Source: Brevibacterium sediminis (GTDB taxonomy: Bacteria > Actinomycetota > Actinomycetes > Actinomycetales > Brevibacteriaceae). Taken from it: DNA of 64,000 nt. Shown here one piece after another: positions 16,787 through 26,774 of this stretch. The stretch is from NCBI RefSeq assembly GCF_013623905.1, contig NZ_JABKDD010000004.1, positions 124,001 through 188,000 of the forward strand, read 5' to 3'. The notes beneath the pieces were generated by a model that did not search any database, was not told where the DNA came from, and was given only the letters and a program-made list of their open reading frames with translations. A program made the position numbers and the translations under genes. Each line of letters begins with the position of its first letter. Position 1 is the stretch's first letter.

Positions 16787-18261
16787 GATGCCTCCGAAGT
16801 GATGGTGGTCGATGCTGAGTTGGTGTCCGTCGTCTCCCCCGCCGAGGCGGTCCCCGCCTGATGCTGAGGCGGTTCGTTCTCGTTGGGGTGCTGGACGGGG
16901 TGGTGCCGGCGGGTCTGGCGCGCCGTGACGAGAATGTTCGCCGCCTCTTGTGCGGCAGTGAAGCCGGAGCTGATGGCGGTCTCCGTGTACAAGGTGCCCA
17001 TGTAGTCGCCGGCGAGGAACACCCGCCCGGAAAGCGCGTTGAGTGTCGGCTGAAGTTTGCCGCGACCCGGGAAGCAGTAGGGTGCGCCGGTGCGCCACCG
17101 CTGAACCTGGGCCTCTTCGACGATGCCGGCGAACCCGGGCAGGACCTCGTCGAGGTCGCCGATGTAGGTGTCGACGATGTCCTTGTCATCCTGGTCGAGC
17201 AGCTTGCGAGCCAAGCTCGCCGGAGAGAAGGTCATGATGCTTCCGCCCGGCTGACGCTCCGATTCCGTGCCGCGGACGATGTTGCCCTGGTTCATCACCA
17301 CGTTGAACGAGCGCTTCGGCGTGGCGATCCCGTAGGCCCGGTCCCAGGGCTGAGGTTCGGTCTCGTTGGTGAGGAACGCCGCGGACACATAGGGACCGTA
17401 GACGATCTGCCCGAGCGCCTCGCGCTTATCCTCCTGCAGGTCGACGGCGATCTTATGGGCCACGGTCGCCGGAGTGGCGAGCACGACGGACAGGGCCTCG
17501 ATCTCATGGTCGATGTCGTCCTGCCGATAGCGGACGACGACATGGTCCTTCTTATGGACGATCTCGTAGACTTTCGCATCCAGCTGGATGTTCTCCTGCA
17601 GCGGAGCCGCGATCGACTCGACGAGGTTGGACGGCCCGCCGCCGATGCTGCGGTTGAGACCCTGCCCGATGTTCCACACGAGGCTGAAGTAGCCGATGCC
17701 GGCACCGGCGGCGAGTTCATCGGGGTCGGCTGCCGAACGGGTGATCGTCGGCCGGAACATCGCCTCGGCGTCTTCGGACAGTTCCCCGATATAGTCGGCG
17801 AACGAGCGGTCGTTCTCGAAGTCGTAGATCCTCTGCTGACGCATCTCCGAGCTCTCGTTCGGGCGCAGTCGCACGGCGTTGGCGTAGCGGAGGACGTCGG
17901 CGGAGACCTTGACCCCGGCCTTGATCATCGATGCGCGGTCCTTCAACGACATCGGGATCCGGAACGGATACGACTGGACGGGTCCGTCAATGAGCAGCTT
18001 GCCGTTCATCGACACCGCAGACAGCGATCCGGGGATCTCCGACGAGCGGGTCTGTGTCTCGGTGATAAGGGAATTCGTCGCTGTCTTGCCTCCGGCGAAC
18101 ATGTGTCCGCCCCAGTTGAGGAAATAGCGTCCGCGGTTCTCCGAACGGATCCGACCGCCGACTCGGGAACCCGATTCCAGCAGCGTCACATCCCAATTGC
18201 GCAGTCGCCATGCTGCTGACAGTCCGGCGAGTCCGCCGCCGACGATGACGGCATCTTTCAT
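16783..18261 (-). CDS. FAD-dependent amine oxidase-like oxidoreductase
   Basis: 492 residues from ATG 18261; GTG 18270 is in frame, but the GAGAGGGGG ribosome site suits 18261. The N-terminus KDAVIVGGGLAGLSAAWRLR and LLESGSRVGGRIRS is the FAD-binding motif pair of flavin amine oxidases and protoporphyrinogen-oxidase-like enzymes. The C-terminal FAD loop reads VFLAGDYMGTLYTETAISSG. The last ~45 residues are low-complexity His/Pro/Thr/Ser. The substrate is unknown; coupling with a DapA-like lyase suggests it oxidises an amine or amino acid to an imine used by the lyase. Upstream is a conspicuous paired TGTGATCACA operator. Confidence 0.82.
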   Translation of the reverse strand: MKDAVIVGGGLAGLSAAWRLRNWDVTLLESGSRVGGRIRSENRGRYFLNWGGHMFAGGKTATNSLITETQTRSSEIPGSLSAVSMNGKLLIDGPVQSYPFRIPMSLKDRASMIKAGVKVSADVLRYANAVRLRPNESSEMRQQRIYDFENDRSFADYIGELSEDAEAMFRPTITRSAADPDELAAGAGIGYFSLVWNIGQGLNRSIGGGPSNLVESIAAPLQENIQLDAKVYEIVHKKDHVVVRYRQDDIDHEIEALSVVLATPATVAHKIAVDLQEDKREALGQIVYGPYVSAAFLTNETEPQPWDRAYGIATPKRSFNVVMNQGNIVRGTESERQPGGSIMTFSPASLARKLLDQDDKDIVDTYIGDLDEVLPGFAGIVEEAQVQRWRTGAPYCFPGRGKLQPTLNALSGRVFLAGDYMGTLYTETAISSGFTAAQEAANILVTARQTRRHHPVQHPNENEPPQHQAGTASAGETTDTNSASTTITSEAS

Positions 18262-18327
18262 GGGGAGCACCCCCTCTCTACTCTGAGCGTCCGCGCACCT
18301 TCACGCAGATCAACTGCACTCAGAATA

Positions 18328-18367
18328 GGATGTGATCACATTTTTCCGCAAGTGTTTGATCACATCC
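18328..18367. promoter_or_regulatory. Paired GntR-type operator upstream of the FAD oxidoreductase operon
   Basis: GGATGTGATCACA (18328-18340) and its inverted partner TTTGATCACATCC (18355-18367) form a 40-bp dyad; each half itself contains a palindromic TGATCA. It lies 67 bp upstream of the FAD gene start and just beyond the end of a GntR gene, the natural candidate to bind it. The dyad is directly visible; the regulator assignment is inferred. Confidence 0.6.
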
Positions 18368-18406
18368 GATTTCAGGAGTTTCTTCAGGCCCGCACTTGCC
18401 GGCCCT

Positions 18407-19075
18407 TCAAGCGCCCAACCCGGCGCGGATGCGGCGGACGGCGTCGTCGAAGGACTCTTCGGTCACCTCGGCGGCCGCCCCCGGATCGCCGGCGTCGACG
18501 GCGTCCATGAGTCGGCGCTGGTGCTTGAGCAGCGGCGCCTTGGCGTCGGCCGCGATCTCCCGCCTGGCGCCGACGAGTTTGTACGCCCGGCAGCGCAGCC
18601 ACAGGGTCCGGATCGTCTCAACGAGGACGGGATTGCCCGAGGCAGAATAGATCGTCGCGAGCAGCTCCTCGTCGTGGTCGAGATACTCCGAGGCATCGCC
18701 GGAGTCGAGAGCCGCCTCCATCGCCGCGAACTCCTCATCGAGCCGCGCCCGGCCCGCCCCGTCGAGCTTCTGCGCGCCCTGGACCGTCGCTTCGACCTCG
18801 AGGATGCGACGCACGGAATAGATCTGCAGCAGCTCCTCGGCGGTGAATTCCTTGACCACGGCCCCGCGGTGCGGGCTGGTCTCGACGAGTCCGACCTCCT
18901 CGAGCCGGGCCAGCGACTCCCGCACGGGCATGACGCTCGTACCCAGGGACGCCGCGAGCTGGCGTATCCGCAGTCGATCGCCGCTGCGATATTCGCCGGA
19001 GAGAATGCTCGCCTGCAGCGCTTCGAACACCTGGTCGCCGATGCGCGGGCCGATCTCGGTCTGGGTCTCGCTCAT
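18407..19075 (-). CDS. GntR-family regulator (FCD effector domain)
   Basis: 222 residues from ATG 19075. The N-terminal winged helix reads DQVFEALQASILSGEYRSGD, then LAASLGTSVMPVRESLARLE and TSPHRGAVV. The alpha-helical FCD effector domain fills the rest: IYSVRRILEVEATVQGAQ, DHDEELLATIYSASGNP and HQRRLMDAVDAGDPGAAAEV. No Shine-Dalgarno is evident; TAGACT about 10 nt before the ATG may be a -10 box of a leaderless transcript. It sits directly upstream of the FAD/DapA operon on the same strand and probably controls it through the dyad at 18328-18367. Confidence 0.88.
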   Translation of the reverse strand: MSETQTEIGPRIGDQVFEALQASILSGEYRSGDRLRIRQLAASLGTSVMPVRESLARLEEVGLVETSPHRGAVVKEFTAEELLQIYSVRRILEVEATVQGAQKLDGAGRARLDEEFAAMEAALDSGDASEYLDHDEELLATIYSASGNPVLVETIRTLWLRCRAYKLVGARREIAADAKAPLLKHQRRLMDAVDAGDPGAAAEVTEESFDDAVRRIRAGLGA

Positions 19076-19147
19076 AGTCGACAGTCTATCCACGCCGAGG
19101 CGGCATGCAGCGGTTTCATGGCCTCCGTCCCCTCGGCACCGTGGATA

Positions 19148-19221
19148 CGCCGACCGCTCAGGTTGCCGTCGACCGCTCGCCGCATACCGCGGTACAGCGA
19201 CGGCAACCTGAGCGGTCGGCG
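19148..19221. terminator. Long perfect inverted repeat after purU
   Basis: Two 24-nt arms, 19148-19171 and 19198-19221, are perfectly complementary (CGCCGACCGCTCAGG... against ...CCTGAGCGGTCGGCG). The 26-nt loop contains the palindrome TACCGCGGTA. It lies 12 nt after the purU stop and ~70 nt before the GntR start on the same strand, so it most likely terminates the sox-sdaA-purU transcript. It is unusually long for that task. Confidence 0.7.
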
Positions 19222-19232
19222 CGAAAGCGGTT

Positions 19233-20087
19233 CTAGCGCAGGACGATCGTCCTCTTGCCCGAGAGGAACACACGGCCGTCGCAGTGCCACTTCACGGCGT
19301 TGGACAGCGCCTTGCATTCGGCATCGCGGCCGGCGGCCACGAGGTCCTCGGGAGTGAAGGCATGGTCGACCTCGACGAGCTGCTGAGCGATGATCGGACC
19401 CTCGTCGAGTTCGCTGTTGACGAAGTGCGCGGTCGCCCCGACGGTCTTGACTCCGCGTTCCCATGCCTGGTGGTAGGGCTTCGCACCCTTGAACGACGGC
19501 AGGAACGAGTGGTGGATGTTGATGGCGCGTCCGGTGAGTTCGCGCGCGAGGTCGTCGGAGAGGATCTGCATATAACGGGCGAGCACCACGAGGTCGACCT
19601 CGAAGCGGTCGACGAGTTCGAGCAGCTTCGCCTCGGCCTCGGGCTTCGTCTCCTTCGTCACGGGGATCCGGAAGAAGGGAATGTGGTGCCATTCGACGAG
19701 CTCACGGTGGTCGGGGTGGTTCGAGACGACCGCGGCGATCTCGATCGGCAGTTCGCCGACCCGGGCGCGGAAGAGCAGGTCGTTGAGGCAGTGCTCGAAC
19801 TTCGAGACCATGATGAGCACCCGCCGCTTCTCCCCCTGCGGCCACAGCTGCCAGGTCGCGCCGAACTCCTCGCCGATCGCTTCGAAGTCGGTCCGCAGAG
19901 CCTCGACACCATTGCCGGGCTCGTCGGAGACGCTGAAGTCGATGCGCAGGAACAACTGCTGAGTCGACTGGTCGTCGAACTGTTTGAGTTCCTTGATGTC
20001 TCCGCCGTGGGTGAGCAGGGCACCGGTCACGGCATGCGTGATTCCGGGGCGCTCGGCGCATTCGAGAGTGAAGATGTAGTCCTGCAT
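19233..20087 (-). CDS. purU: Formyltetrahydrofolate deformylase
   Basis: 284 residues from ATG 20087 (AGAAGGA 7 nt upstream), the family's normal length. An ACT domain (YIFTLECAERPGITHAVTGA) is followed by the formyltransferase-like hydrolase domain: RRVLIMVSKFEHCLNDLLFR, LARYMQILSDDLA, catalytic region INIHHSFLPSFKGAKPYHQA and GATAHFVNSELDEGPIIAQ. It hydrolyses 10-formyl-THF to formate and THF. In sarcosine catabolism this frees the folate loaded with one-carbon units from the N-methyl group. It is the last gene of the glyA-soxBDAG-sdaA-purU group. Confidence 0.95.
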   Translation of the reverse strand: MQDYIFTLECAERPGITHAVTGALLTHGGDIKELKQFDDQSTQQLFLRIDFSVSDEPGNGVEALRTDFEAIGEEFGATWQLWPQGEKRRVLIMVSKFEHCLNDLLFRARVGELPIEIAAVVSNHPDHRELVEWHHIPFFRIPVTKETKPEAEAKLLELVDRFEVDLVVLARYMQILSDDLARELTGRAINIHHSFLPSFKGAKPYHQAWERGVKTVGATAHFVNSELDEGPIIAQQLVEVDHAFTPEDLVAAGRDAECKALSNAVKWHCDGRVFLSGKRTIVLR

Positions 20088-20144
20088 GTCCGTGTCCTTC
20101 TGTCCGTGGGGCAAGGTCTGTGTGGTGCGAGGTCGGGATGGTGC

Positions 20145-21611
20145 TCAGCATTCGACGACGTTGACGGCGAGGCCGCCGCGCGATGTCTCCTTGTACTTCG
20201 ATTTCATATCGGCTCCAGTCTGCCGCATGGTCTCGATCGCCTGATCGAGGCTCACCCGGTGGGAGCCGTCGCCGTGCATGGCCAACCGGGCCGCATTGAT
20301 CGCCTTCACAGAGGCGATGGCATTGCGTTCGATGCACGGAACCTGGACGAGCCCGCCGACGGGATCGCAGGTCAGCCCGAGGTTGTGCTCGAGTCCGATC
20401 TCCGCGGCGTTCTCCACCTGTTCGGGAGTTCCGCCGAGTACGGCGCACAGGCCTGCGGCAGCCATCGCACAGGCCGATCCGACCTCCCCCTGGCAGCCCA
20501 CCTCGGCGCCGGAGATCGACGCATTGCGTTTGAAGAGGATCCCGATCGCCCCGGCCGTGAGCAGGAATTGCACGACGGCATCGTCGGCAGCACTCGCACC
20601 AGCGGCGGTGCCAGCTCCGTCGTCTGAGCTCGCATCCGCGCCAGCCGTCCCGTCACCGGTGACGAACCGGTCCATGTAATGAAGCACCGCGGGAATGATG
20701 CCCGCGGCCCCGTTCGTCGGAGCGGTGACGATCCGCCCGCCCGCGGCGTTCTCCTCGTTGACGGCCAAGGCATAGAGGTTGACCCACTCGAGGGCATCGA
20801 GCGAACCCGATGCCCGGTAGTCCGCCGCTTCGAGCTTCGCCCGCAGTTCGGGGGCGCGCCTGCGGACCTTGAGCCCGCCGGGCAGCGTCGTCTCCTCCCG
20901 CGTGCACCCGTTGTGCACGCATTCGCGCATCACCGCCCAGATCGCCAAAAGCTTCTCCCGCAGCTGCTCATCACTGCGGGTCACGCGTTCGTTGACGGCC
21001 ATGAGCTCGGCGATGCTCAGCCCATGCTCGCGGCAGCGGGCGAGGAGTTCATCGGCCGTGGCGAAATCAATCGTCCGACCGACTTCCTGCCCGGCCTGTT
21101 CAGACGCCTCGATCGTCTCGGCAGCGTCCTTCTCGGCCGCGAGCTCCTCGGCGGTGACGACGAATCCCCCACCGACCGAGTAGTACTCGCGCTCGATGAC
21201 CTCATCATCGACCTCGGCGCGGATGAGCATCCCATTGGGATGGCCGGGAAGATTCTTCCGCATGTGCAGGACGAGATCCGTCTCCGGTTCGAATTCGATG
21301 ACGAGACGCCCGCCGAGGTGGAGCTTGCGTTGGGTCTTCACCTCGGCGACCAGCGGACCCACCTGGTCGGGGTCGAGCGTTTCGGGATCGAAACCGCTCA
21401 GACCTACGAGCACCGCCGAATCCGAACCGTGCCCGATGCCGGTCGCGGCCAGCGAACCATAGAGTCCGACCCGGACCCGACGCACCCGGTGCAGGAGACC
21501 GTGCCCCTCGAGTTCGTCGACGAATCGCAAGGCTGCACGCATCGGCCCCACCGTGTGTGAGGAGGAGGGGCCGATGCCGATCGAGAACAGATCGAGGACC
21601 CCGAGTGCCAT
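20145..21611 (-). CDS. sdaA: L-serine ammonia-lyase (iron-sulfur type, single chain)
   Basis: 488 residues. The beta domain opens with [20 protein letters not shown]. The alpha domain has the iron-sulfur cysteines in [40 protein letters not shown] and the Gly-rich stretch in between. A ~25-residue Ala/Asp-rich insert ([18 protein letters not shown]) interrupts the alpha domain near residue 325 and is unusual. It deaminates serine to pyruvate and ammonia, completing sarcosine to glycine to serine to pyruvate. The start at 21611 abuts the soxG stop. The GCA/GCC-rich insert is probably a surface loop. Confidence 0.95.
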   Translation of the reverse strand: MALGVLDLFSIGIGPSSSHTVGPMRAALRFVDELEGHGLLHRVRRVRVGLYGSLAATGIGHGSDSAVLVGLSGFDPETLDPDQVGPLVAEVKTQRKLHLGGRLVIEFEPETDLVLHMRKNLPGHPNGMLIRAEVDDEVIEREYYSVGGGFVVTAEELAAEKDAAETIEASEQAGQEVGRTIDFATADELLARCREHGLSIAELMAVNERVTRSDEQLREKLLAIWAVMRECVHNGCTREETTLPGGLKVRRRAPELRAKLEAADYRASGSLDALEWVNLYALAVNEENAAGGRIVTAPTNGAAGIIPAVLHYMDRFVTGDGTAGADASSDDGAGTAAGASAADDAVVQFLLTAGAIGILFKRNASISGAEVGCQGEVGSACAMAAAGLCAVLGGTPEQVENAAEIGLEHNLGLTCDPVGGLVQVPCIERNAIASVKAINAARLAMHGDGSHRVSLDQAIETMRQTGADMKSKYKETSRGGLAVNVVEC

Positions 21612-22327
21612 CAGCCGACGTCCTCTTCACGCGCCGAGGCTCCGCTGGCATCGACGCTGTCGAGGAACTCCGCCATTCCATCGAGCAGCCAACGGACCGT
21701 GAAGTCCGCGAAGCTCGCCCGCGGGTAGACGCGGTAGGTGTCCTCACCGCTGTGGTGGAGGATGACCGGCACGGGACCCAGCGCCGTGACGATCGCGGAT
21801 CCGATGCCGAAGGCGCGAGGGTGGAGATCGGCGCGGCAGCTCTTCTCGAGCACGTCCCGGGCCTTCTCCCCCGTCAGTTCGAGGATCGTCCGGTTGGCCG
21901 AGAGATCGACGGCCTGTCCGGGCAGTCCCTCGAGTCCTGCCTCGGCGACGATCGTTTCTCCCGGCTGCTGCTCGCGGGAGACATCGACGGCGAGGAACTC
22001 GTCGGGGCTCAGCCACAGCACGTGCTGAGCCGCCGGATCACCGGTGACTTCGCCGACGCTGCGCGGCAGGTTGAGACCGAACGTGTCTTCGAGTGACGTC
22101 CACGATGCGGAGTCAGGCTGTGCCCGCAGGCCGATCTGCACCGTGAAGGGCAGTTCGCGCAGGCCGACGCTGCGGCCGCCGGCGGCACTCGCCTCGGACA
22201 TCAGCCCGGCCAGGTGCGCGGCCGGCGAGACCCGCAGGTCATCGAGTCCGCTCGACCCGGTGCCGGCGTGGGTGGTGCCTGCCGCGGCCGTCGTGGCGGA
22301 AAGTGTGGAATAGGTGGTGTCAGCCAT
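21611..22327 (-). CDS. soxG: Heterotetrameric sarcosine oxidase, gamma subunit
   Basis: 238 residues from ATG 22327, with GGAAGGA upstream; the start overlaps the soxA stop by 8 nt. An Ala/Thr-rich leader (~25 residues) precedes the SoxG domain: [53 protein letters not shown] and [20 protein letters not shown]. The gamma chain is a small T-protein-like subunit needed for assembly of the cytosolic enzyme, which demethylates sarcosine to glycine with methylene-THF and H2O2. Its position after soxA is the canonical order. Confidence 0.92.
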   Translation of the reverse strand: MADTTYSTLSATTAAAGTTHAGTGSSGLDDLRVSPAAHLAGLMSEASAAGGRSVGLRELPFTVQIGLRAQPDSASWTSLEDTFGLNLPRSVGEVTGDPAAQHVLWLSPDEFLAVDVSREQQPGETIVAEAGLEGLPGQAVDLSANRTILELTGEKARDVLEKSCRADLHPRAFGIGSAIVTALGPVPVILHHSGEDTYRVYPRASFADFTVRWLLDGMAEFLDSVDASGASAREEDVG

Positions 22328-25247
22328 CGCGGCGGTTTCCTTCCGGATCGTAGAAGACGGGCGAGGTGATCTCGACGTCGACGAGGGTGTCGCCGAAGGG
22401 AGACTTGACGATCTCACCTTCGCGGTTGCGGCCGTTCTCGACGAGTGCGAGACCGAACGGCCGGTCGAGGCTCGGCGAGATATACGACGAGGTGACATGC
22501 CCGATCATCGGCACCGGACCGTCCTCCGGTGTAACGGGCGTGCCCGCCGCAATGAGCTGGGCGCCCTCGGCCAGACGCGTCGTACCGTCGACCGGCAGGA
22601 CTCCGACGAGGTGCTTGCGGTCCTCGCGGGCCGTGTCGACCCGGGAGTAGGAGCGTTTGCCGATGAAGTCCTTGACCTTCGACACGATCCATTCCATGCC
22701 TGCGTCCTGCGGGGTCACGGTCCCGTCGGTGTCCTGTCCGACGATGATGAAGCCCTTCTCCGCACGCAGCACGTGCATGACCTCGGTGCCGTACGGGGTG
22801 ATGTCGAACTCTGCACCCGCCTCGGCGACGGCCTCCCACACGGCCAGCCCGTAGAACGTGTCGACGTTGATCTCGAAGGCGAGCTCTCCGGAGAACGAGA
22901 TCCGGCAGATGCGAGCGGGAATGCCGTTCGCCAGGGTGGTCTCACGGAAGCCCATGAACTCGAAGGCCTCGTTCGACACATCGAGGTTCGGTGCGATCTT
23001 GGCGATGACATCGCGCGATCGGGGTCCGGCGACGGCGACGGTCGACCACTGTTCGGTCACCGAGGTGAAGACGACGTCGAGGTCGGGCCATTCGGTCTGG
23101 TGCCATTCCTCGAGCCATTCGAGGACGGTCGCGGCCCCACCGGTCGTCGTCGTCATGTAGTAGCGGTCCTCGGCCACGCGCAGGGTCACACCGTCGTCGA
23201 AGACCATTCCGTCGGGCTTGCACATCAGCCCGTACCGGCCCTTGCCGACCCCCAGCTTCTTGAAGCCGTTCGTGTAGATCTGGCCGAGGAATTCCCCGGC
23301 GTCCTTCCCGCGGATCTCGATCTTGCCGAGCGTCGAGGCGTCCTGGAAGCCGACGGATTCGCGCACGGCCTTGCCCTCGCGCAGCACCGCCGCCTCCATG
23401 TCCTCGCCCGGCTTCGGGTAGTACCAGGGGCGCTTCCACTGCCCGACGTCTTCGAACTCGGCACCGTGGGCGACGTGCCAGGGATGGATCGAGGTGACCC
23501 GGGCCGGGTCGAAGAGTTCGCCCTTGCGCCGTCCGGCCAGCGCCGCAAAGGGCACCGGTGCGAAGGGGGCGCGGAAGGTCGTGTGCCCGACCTGACCGAG
23601 ATCGTCGGCCTCCCCCAGCACCGAGGCGATCGCGCCGATCGCGTTGACCGCTGAGGTCTTGCCCTGATCGTTCGCCGTCGAGATCGAGGTGTAGCGCTTG
23701 ATGTGCTCGACCGAGCGCATGCCCGCGCCCATCGCCCGCTGCACATCGGCGACGGTCTGGTCACGCTGGAAGTCGATGAAGTGCGTGCTCAGGTTCGCGT
23801 GATCGTCCTGCGCCGAGGTGACCAGCCACAGCGGACGGGCCGGAGCATAGGCCATCGCCGAGGCTGCGGGCACGGCGAGCGCGGCCGGGAAGCCGGTGCG
23901 GTTCGCCGCTTGGTTCCCCGCCTCGGCGCCCTGCCGCAGAGCCGCTTCGAGCGAGTAGTCCCCGGTCACTGCGCCGACGGTGAACTGGTCACGCACTGAG
24001 GTCGTCGGCACGAAGGCCGCGATGTCGACGTTCCAGTGGATCGGACCCTTGCGCTGACCGTGCAGGTGGATGACCGGCGAATGTCCGCCGGAGACCGCGA
24101 GCAGGTCGACGGGGATGCTCTCACCGTTCTCGGCTGCGACGCCGTCGTCGTCGAGTCCGGCGACGGTGACGGCGCTGACCCGCCCGGCGGGTCCTTCACC
24201 GGCGGTGCCGGTGACGGCGGAGCCGAGGATGAGACGGGTGCCCGTGGCTGCGGTGACGGATTCGGCGATCGCCGAGGCTGAGGTGCGGGAGTCGATGACC
24301 GCGGGGACGGTGATGCCTGCCGCATGGAGGTCGGTAACGAGATCGTAAGCGGAGTCGTTCGTCGTCGTCACTGCCACATTGTCACCGGCGGCCACACCGT
24401 AGCGGCCGAGGTATGTGCGCACGGCCGAGGCGAGCATGATGCCGGGACGGTCGTTGTCGGCGAAGACGATCGGACGGTCGTGCGCACCGGTGGCGAGCAC
24501 GACCTGACCGGCGCGGATGTGCCAGACCTTCTGGCGCACTCCGCGGCCACCGGCAGCGGCGACGGCGTCGGTGCGGTCTTCGAGGGCGACGAAGTAGTTC
24601 GAGTCGTAGCTGCCGAAGACCGTGGTGTTCGGCACGTACGTGAGTTCTTCATGCTCGGCGAATCCGGCGACGGTGGACTCGACCCACGCCAGGGCGTCGA
24701 CGTCGTCGATCGTTTCGGCCGTGGCCGGTCCCGCGGCGAGCAGCGAGCCGCCGGGAATCGACTGGTCGTCGAGGAGCAGGGTGCGCGCACCGGACTTGCC
24801 GGCCTCCCGGGCCGCGGCGAGTCCGGCGGGGCCGGCCCCGACGATGAGGACGTCGGTGTGGACGTGTTTGTGCTCGTAGGTCAGTTCGTCCTGGCCGGGA
24901 TCGAGGATGCCGAGCCCGGCGAGGTAGTCGGCCTCGAGTCCTTCGGCGATGGCGACGCGGGTGGCGGGCAGCATCGACTCGGAGACGTCTCCGGGGAATC
25001 GGGAATGCACGCGGACGAGCGCATTGGACTCCTCGACGCCCGCGCCGAGGATGCCGCGGGCCCGACCCAGATAGGTCGAGTTGCCGCAGTCGATGCGGCC
25101 CGCGGCGATGAGCGCGCTGGCGATCGTGTCACCGGCGAAGCCCGAGTAGGTCGCTCCGTCGACCGTGAAGTCGATCGGGCGGGCGGTGTCGATGCCGGTG
25201 GCACCGGGCAGACGAGACGCCGAGTGCAGGCGGGTGGTGTTCGTCAT
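22320..25247 (-). CDS. soxA: Heterotetrameric sarcosine oxidase, alpha subunit
   Basis: 975 residues from ATG 25247 (AAGGAGAGG upstream), full family length. Domains in order: an N-terminal 2Fe-2S-ferredoxin-like fold (residues ~20-110), a FAD/NAD-binding Rossmann domain starting [18 protein letters not shown] (near 137), and a C-terminal aminomethyltransferase (T-protein) domain from ~600 ([38 protein letters not shown]) that binds tetrahydrofolate and traps the methyl group as methylene-THF. It binds NAD+ tightly as a structural cofactor in studied homologues. The start overlaps the soxD stop by 4 nt. Confidence 0.96.
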   Translation of the reverse strand: MTNTTRLHSASRLPGATGIDTARPIDFTVDGATYSGFAGDTIASALIAAGRIDCGNSTYLGRARGILGAGVEESNALVRVHSRFPGDVSESMLPATRVAIAEGLEADYLAGLGILDPGQDELTYEHKHVHTDVLIVGAGPAGLAAAREAGKSGARTLLLDDQSIPGGSLLAAGPATAETIDDVDALAWVESTVAGFAEHEELTYVPNTTVFGSYDSNYFVALEDRTDAVAAAGGRGVRQKVWHIRAGQVVLATGAHDRPIVFADNDRPGIMLASAVRTYLGRYGVAAGDNVAVTTTNDSAYDLVTDLHAAGITVPAVIDSRTSASAIAESVTAATGTRLILGSAVTGTAGEGPAGRVSAVTVAGLDDDGVAAENGESIPVDLLAVSGGHSPVIHLHGQRKGPIHWNVDIAAFVPTTSVRDQFTVGAVTGDYSLEAALRQGAEAGNQAANRTGFPAALAVPAASAMAYAPARPLWLVTSAQDDHANLSTHFIDFQRDQTVADVQRAMGAGMRSVEHIKRYTSISTANDQGKTSAVNAIGAIASVLGEADDLGQVGHTTFRAPFAPVPFAALAGRRKGELFDPARVTSIHPWHVAHGAEFEDVGQWKRPWYYPKPGEDMEAAVLREGKAVRESVGFQDASTLGKIEIRGKDAGEFLGQIYTNGFKKLGVGKGRYGLMCKPDGMVFDDGVTLRVAEDRYYMTTTTGGAATVLEWLEEWHQTEWPDLDVVFTSVTEQWSTVAVAGPRSRDVIAKIAPNLDVSNEAFEFMGFRETTLANGIPARICRISFSGELAFEINVDTFYGLAVWEAVAEAGAEFDITPYGTEVMHVLRAEKGFIIVGQDTDGTVTPQDAGMEWIVSKVKDFIGKRSYSRVDTAREDRKHLVGVLPVDGTTRLAEGAQLIAAGTPVTPEDGPVPMIGHVTSSYISPSLDRPFGLALVENGRNREGEIVKSPFGDTLVDVEITSPVFYDPEGNRRDG

Positions 25248-25534
25248 CGAACCTCTCCTTGCGTGTCGGGACGGGGCGAGCCGATCGGGTAGATGGCGGT
25301 GAAGTCGTAGGTGGCCGTGTCGCGGATGGCGTTGAACCACTTCCGGCAGCCAGCGCTGTGGCTCCACATCTCGGCGTAGGCGCCGCGGCTGTTCTCACGG
25401 TAGAAGAGGTACTCGGCCCATTCCCTGTCGGTCAGGGCGTGCGGGTCTTCGGGGTAGGGAACGTGCGCCTGTCCGCCGTAGTGGAATTCGGTTTCGTCGC
25501 GTGGCCCGCAGTTCGGGCAGTCGATGAGCAGCAT
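25244..25534 (-). CDS. soxD: Heterotetrameric sarcosine oxidase, delta subunit
   Basis: 96 residues, typical for SoxD. The N-terminus [20 protein letters not shown] supplies the CxxC pair of the zinc-binding site, and the C-terminus has [20 protein letters not shown] with a further conserved His and Cys. Delta is a small zinc-containing structural chain. It lies 22 nt after soxB and overlaps soxA (ATGA), preserving the soxB-soxD-soxA-soxG order known from Corynebacterium and Arthrobacter. Confidence 0.95.
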   Translation of the reverse strand: MLLIDCPNCGPRDETEFHYGGQAHVPYPEDPHALTDREWAEYLFYRENSRGAYAEMWSHSAGCRKWFNAIRDTATYDFTAIYPIGSPRPDTQGEVR

Positions 25535-25556
25535 GTCGGTGTCTCTTTCCTTCCGC

Positions 25557-26774
25557 TCAGTGAGCCACGGCTGCGGCGCCGTGTTCGTCGATGAGGTGAC
25601 CGGTTTCGAAGCGGTCGAGGGCGAATGGGGCGTTGAGCGGGTGGGGTTCGTCGTTCGCGATGGTGTGTGCGTAGGTGAAGCCCGCCGCGGGGGTGCCCTT
25701 GAAGCCGCCGGTGCCCCAGCCGCAGTTGGCGTAGAGTCCTTGGACTTCCGTCTTCGACACGATCGGTGAGGCGTCGAGGGTGACGTCGACGTTGCCACCC
25801 CAGGTGCGCAGCACATGGGCGCGGGCGAAGATCGGGAACAGCTCGACCGCGGCGGCCAGCTGCTCCTCGATGACGTGGAAGCCGCCTCGTTGACCGTATC
25901 CGTTGTAGGAGTCGACGCCGGCGCCCATGACGAGTTCGCCTTTGTGCGCTTGGGAGACGTAGACGTGGACGTGGTTGGACATGACCACGGTCGGGTGTAC
26001 GGGTTCGAAGAGTTCGGAGACCAGCGCCTGCAGCGGGTGGGTCTGGATCGGCAGGCGGATCCCGGCCATGTCGGCGAGCACCGAGGAGTCGCCGGCCACG
26101 GCAAGAGCGACCTTCTCGGTGGCGATCGGTCCGCGGTTCGTCTGGACGCCGACGACCTGATTGCCGATGCGTTCGATGCCCGTGACTTCGCAGTTCTGGA
26201 TGATGTCGACGCCCATCTCATCGGCCTTGCGGGCGAAGGCCCAGGCGACGTGGTCGTGCTTGGCGATGCCGGCGCGCGGCTGATAGGTGCCGCCCATCAC
26301 GGGGTAGCGGAGGTCGTCGCCGATGTTGATGATCGGGCAGACTTCCTTGACTTGGCTTGCATCGAGCCATTCGGCGTCGACGCCGTTGAGCTTGTTCGCG
26401 TTCACCCGGCGCTGGGATTCGCGCACGTCCTGAAGAGTGTGGGCGAGGTTGAGCACGCCGCGCTGGGAGAAGAGGAAGTCGTACTCGAGTTCTTCGGGCA
26501 GCTGTTCCCAGAGCTTGAGGGACTTCTCGTAGATCGCGGCGGATTCGTCCCACAGGTAGTTCGAGCGGATGATCGTCGTGTTGCGGGCCATGTTGCCCCC
26601 GGCAAGCCAGCCTCTCTCAAGAATGGCAATGTTCGTCATTCCGTGGTTCTTCGCCAGGTAGTAGGCGGTGGCGAGTCCGTGTCCGCCGCCGCCGACGATG
26701 ACGGCTTCGTAGGACTTCTTCGGCTCCGGGTTGCGCCACAGGAAGTCGGGGTGTTCGGGAAGCTGGTCAGCCAT
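25557..26774 (-). CDS. soxB: Heterotetrameric sarcosine oxidase, beta subunit
   Basis: 405 residues. A D-amino-acid-oxidase-like FAD fold: [40 protein letters not shown], and [20 protein letters not shown] at the C-terminal FAD loop. In studied enzymes this chain carries non-covalent FAD plus covalently bound FMN on a conserved His and oxidises the N-methyl group. The first base of its ATG is the last base of the glyA stop (TGATG), a tight translational link. Confidence 0.96.
   Translation of the reverse strand: MADQLPEHPDFLWRNPEPKKSYEAVIVGGGGHGLATAYYLAKNHGMTNIAILERGWLAGGNMARNTTIIRSNYLWDESAAIYEKSLKLWEQLPEELEYDFLFSQRGVLNLAHTLQDVRESQRRVNANKLNGVDAEWLDASQVKEVCPIINIGDDLRYPVMGGTYQPRAGIAKHDHVAWAFARKADEMGVDIIQNCEVTGIERIGNQVVGVQTNRGPIATEKVALAVAGDSSVLADMAGIRLPIQTHPLQALVSELFEPVHPTVVMSNHVHVYVSQAHKGELVMGAGVDSYNGYGQRGGFHVIEEQLAAAVELFPIFARAHVLRTWGGNVDVTLDASPIVSKTEVQGLYANCGWGTGGFKGTPAAGFTYAHTIANDEPHPLNAPFALDRFETGHLIDEHGAAAVAH

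Noticed and set aside
16861..18219. 452-codon open frame opposite the FAD oxidoreductase
   Set aside because: Same explanation: codon-position bias of the true gene removes stops from the complementary frame.
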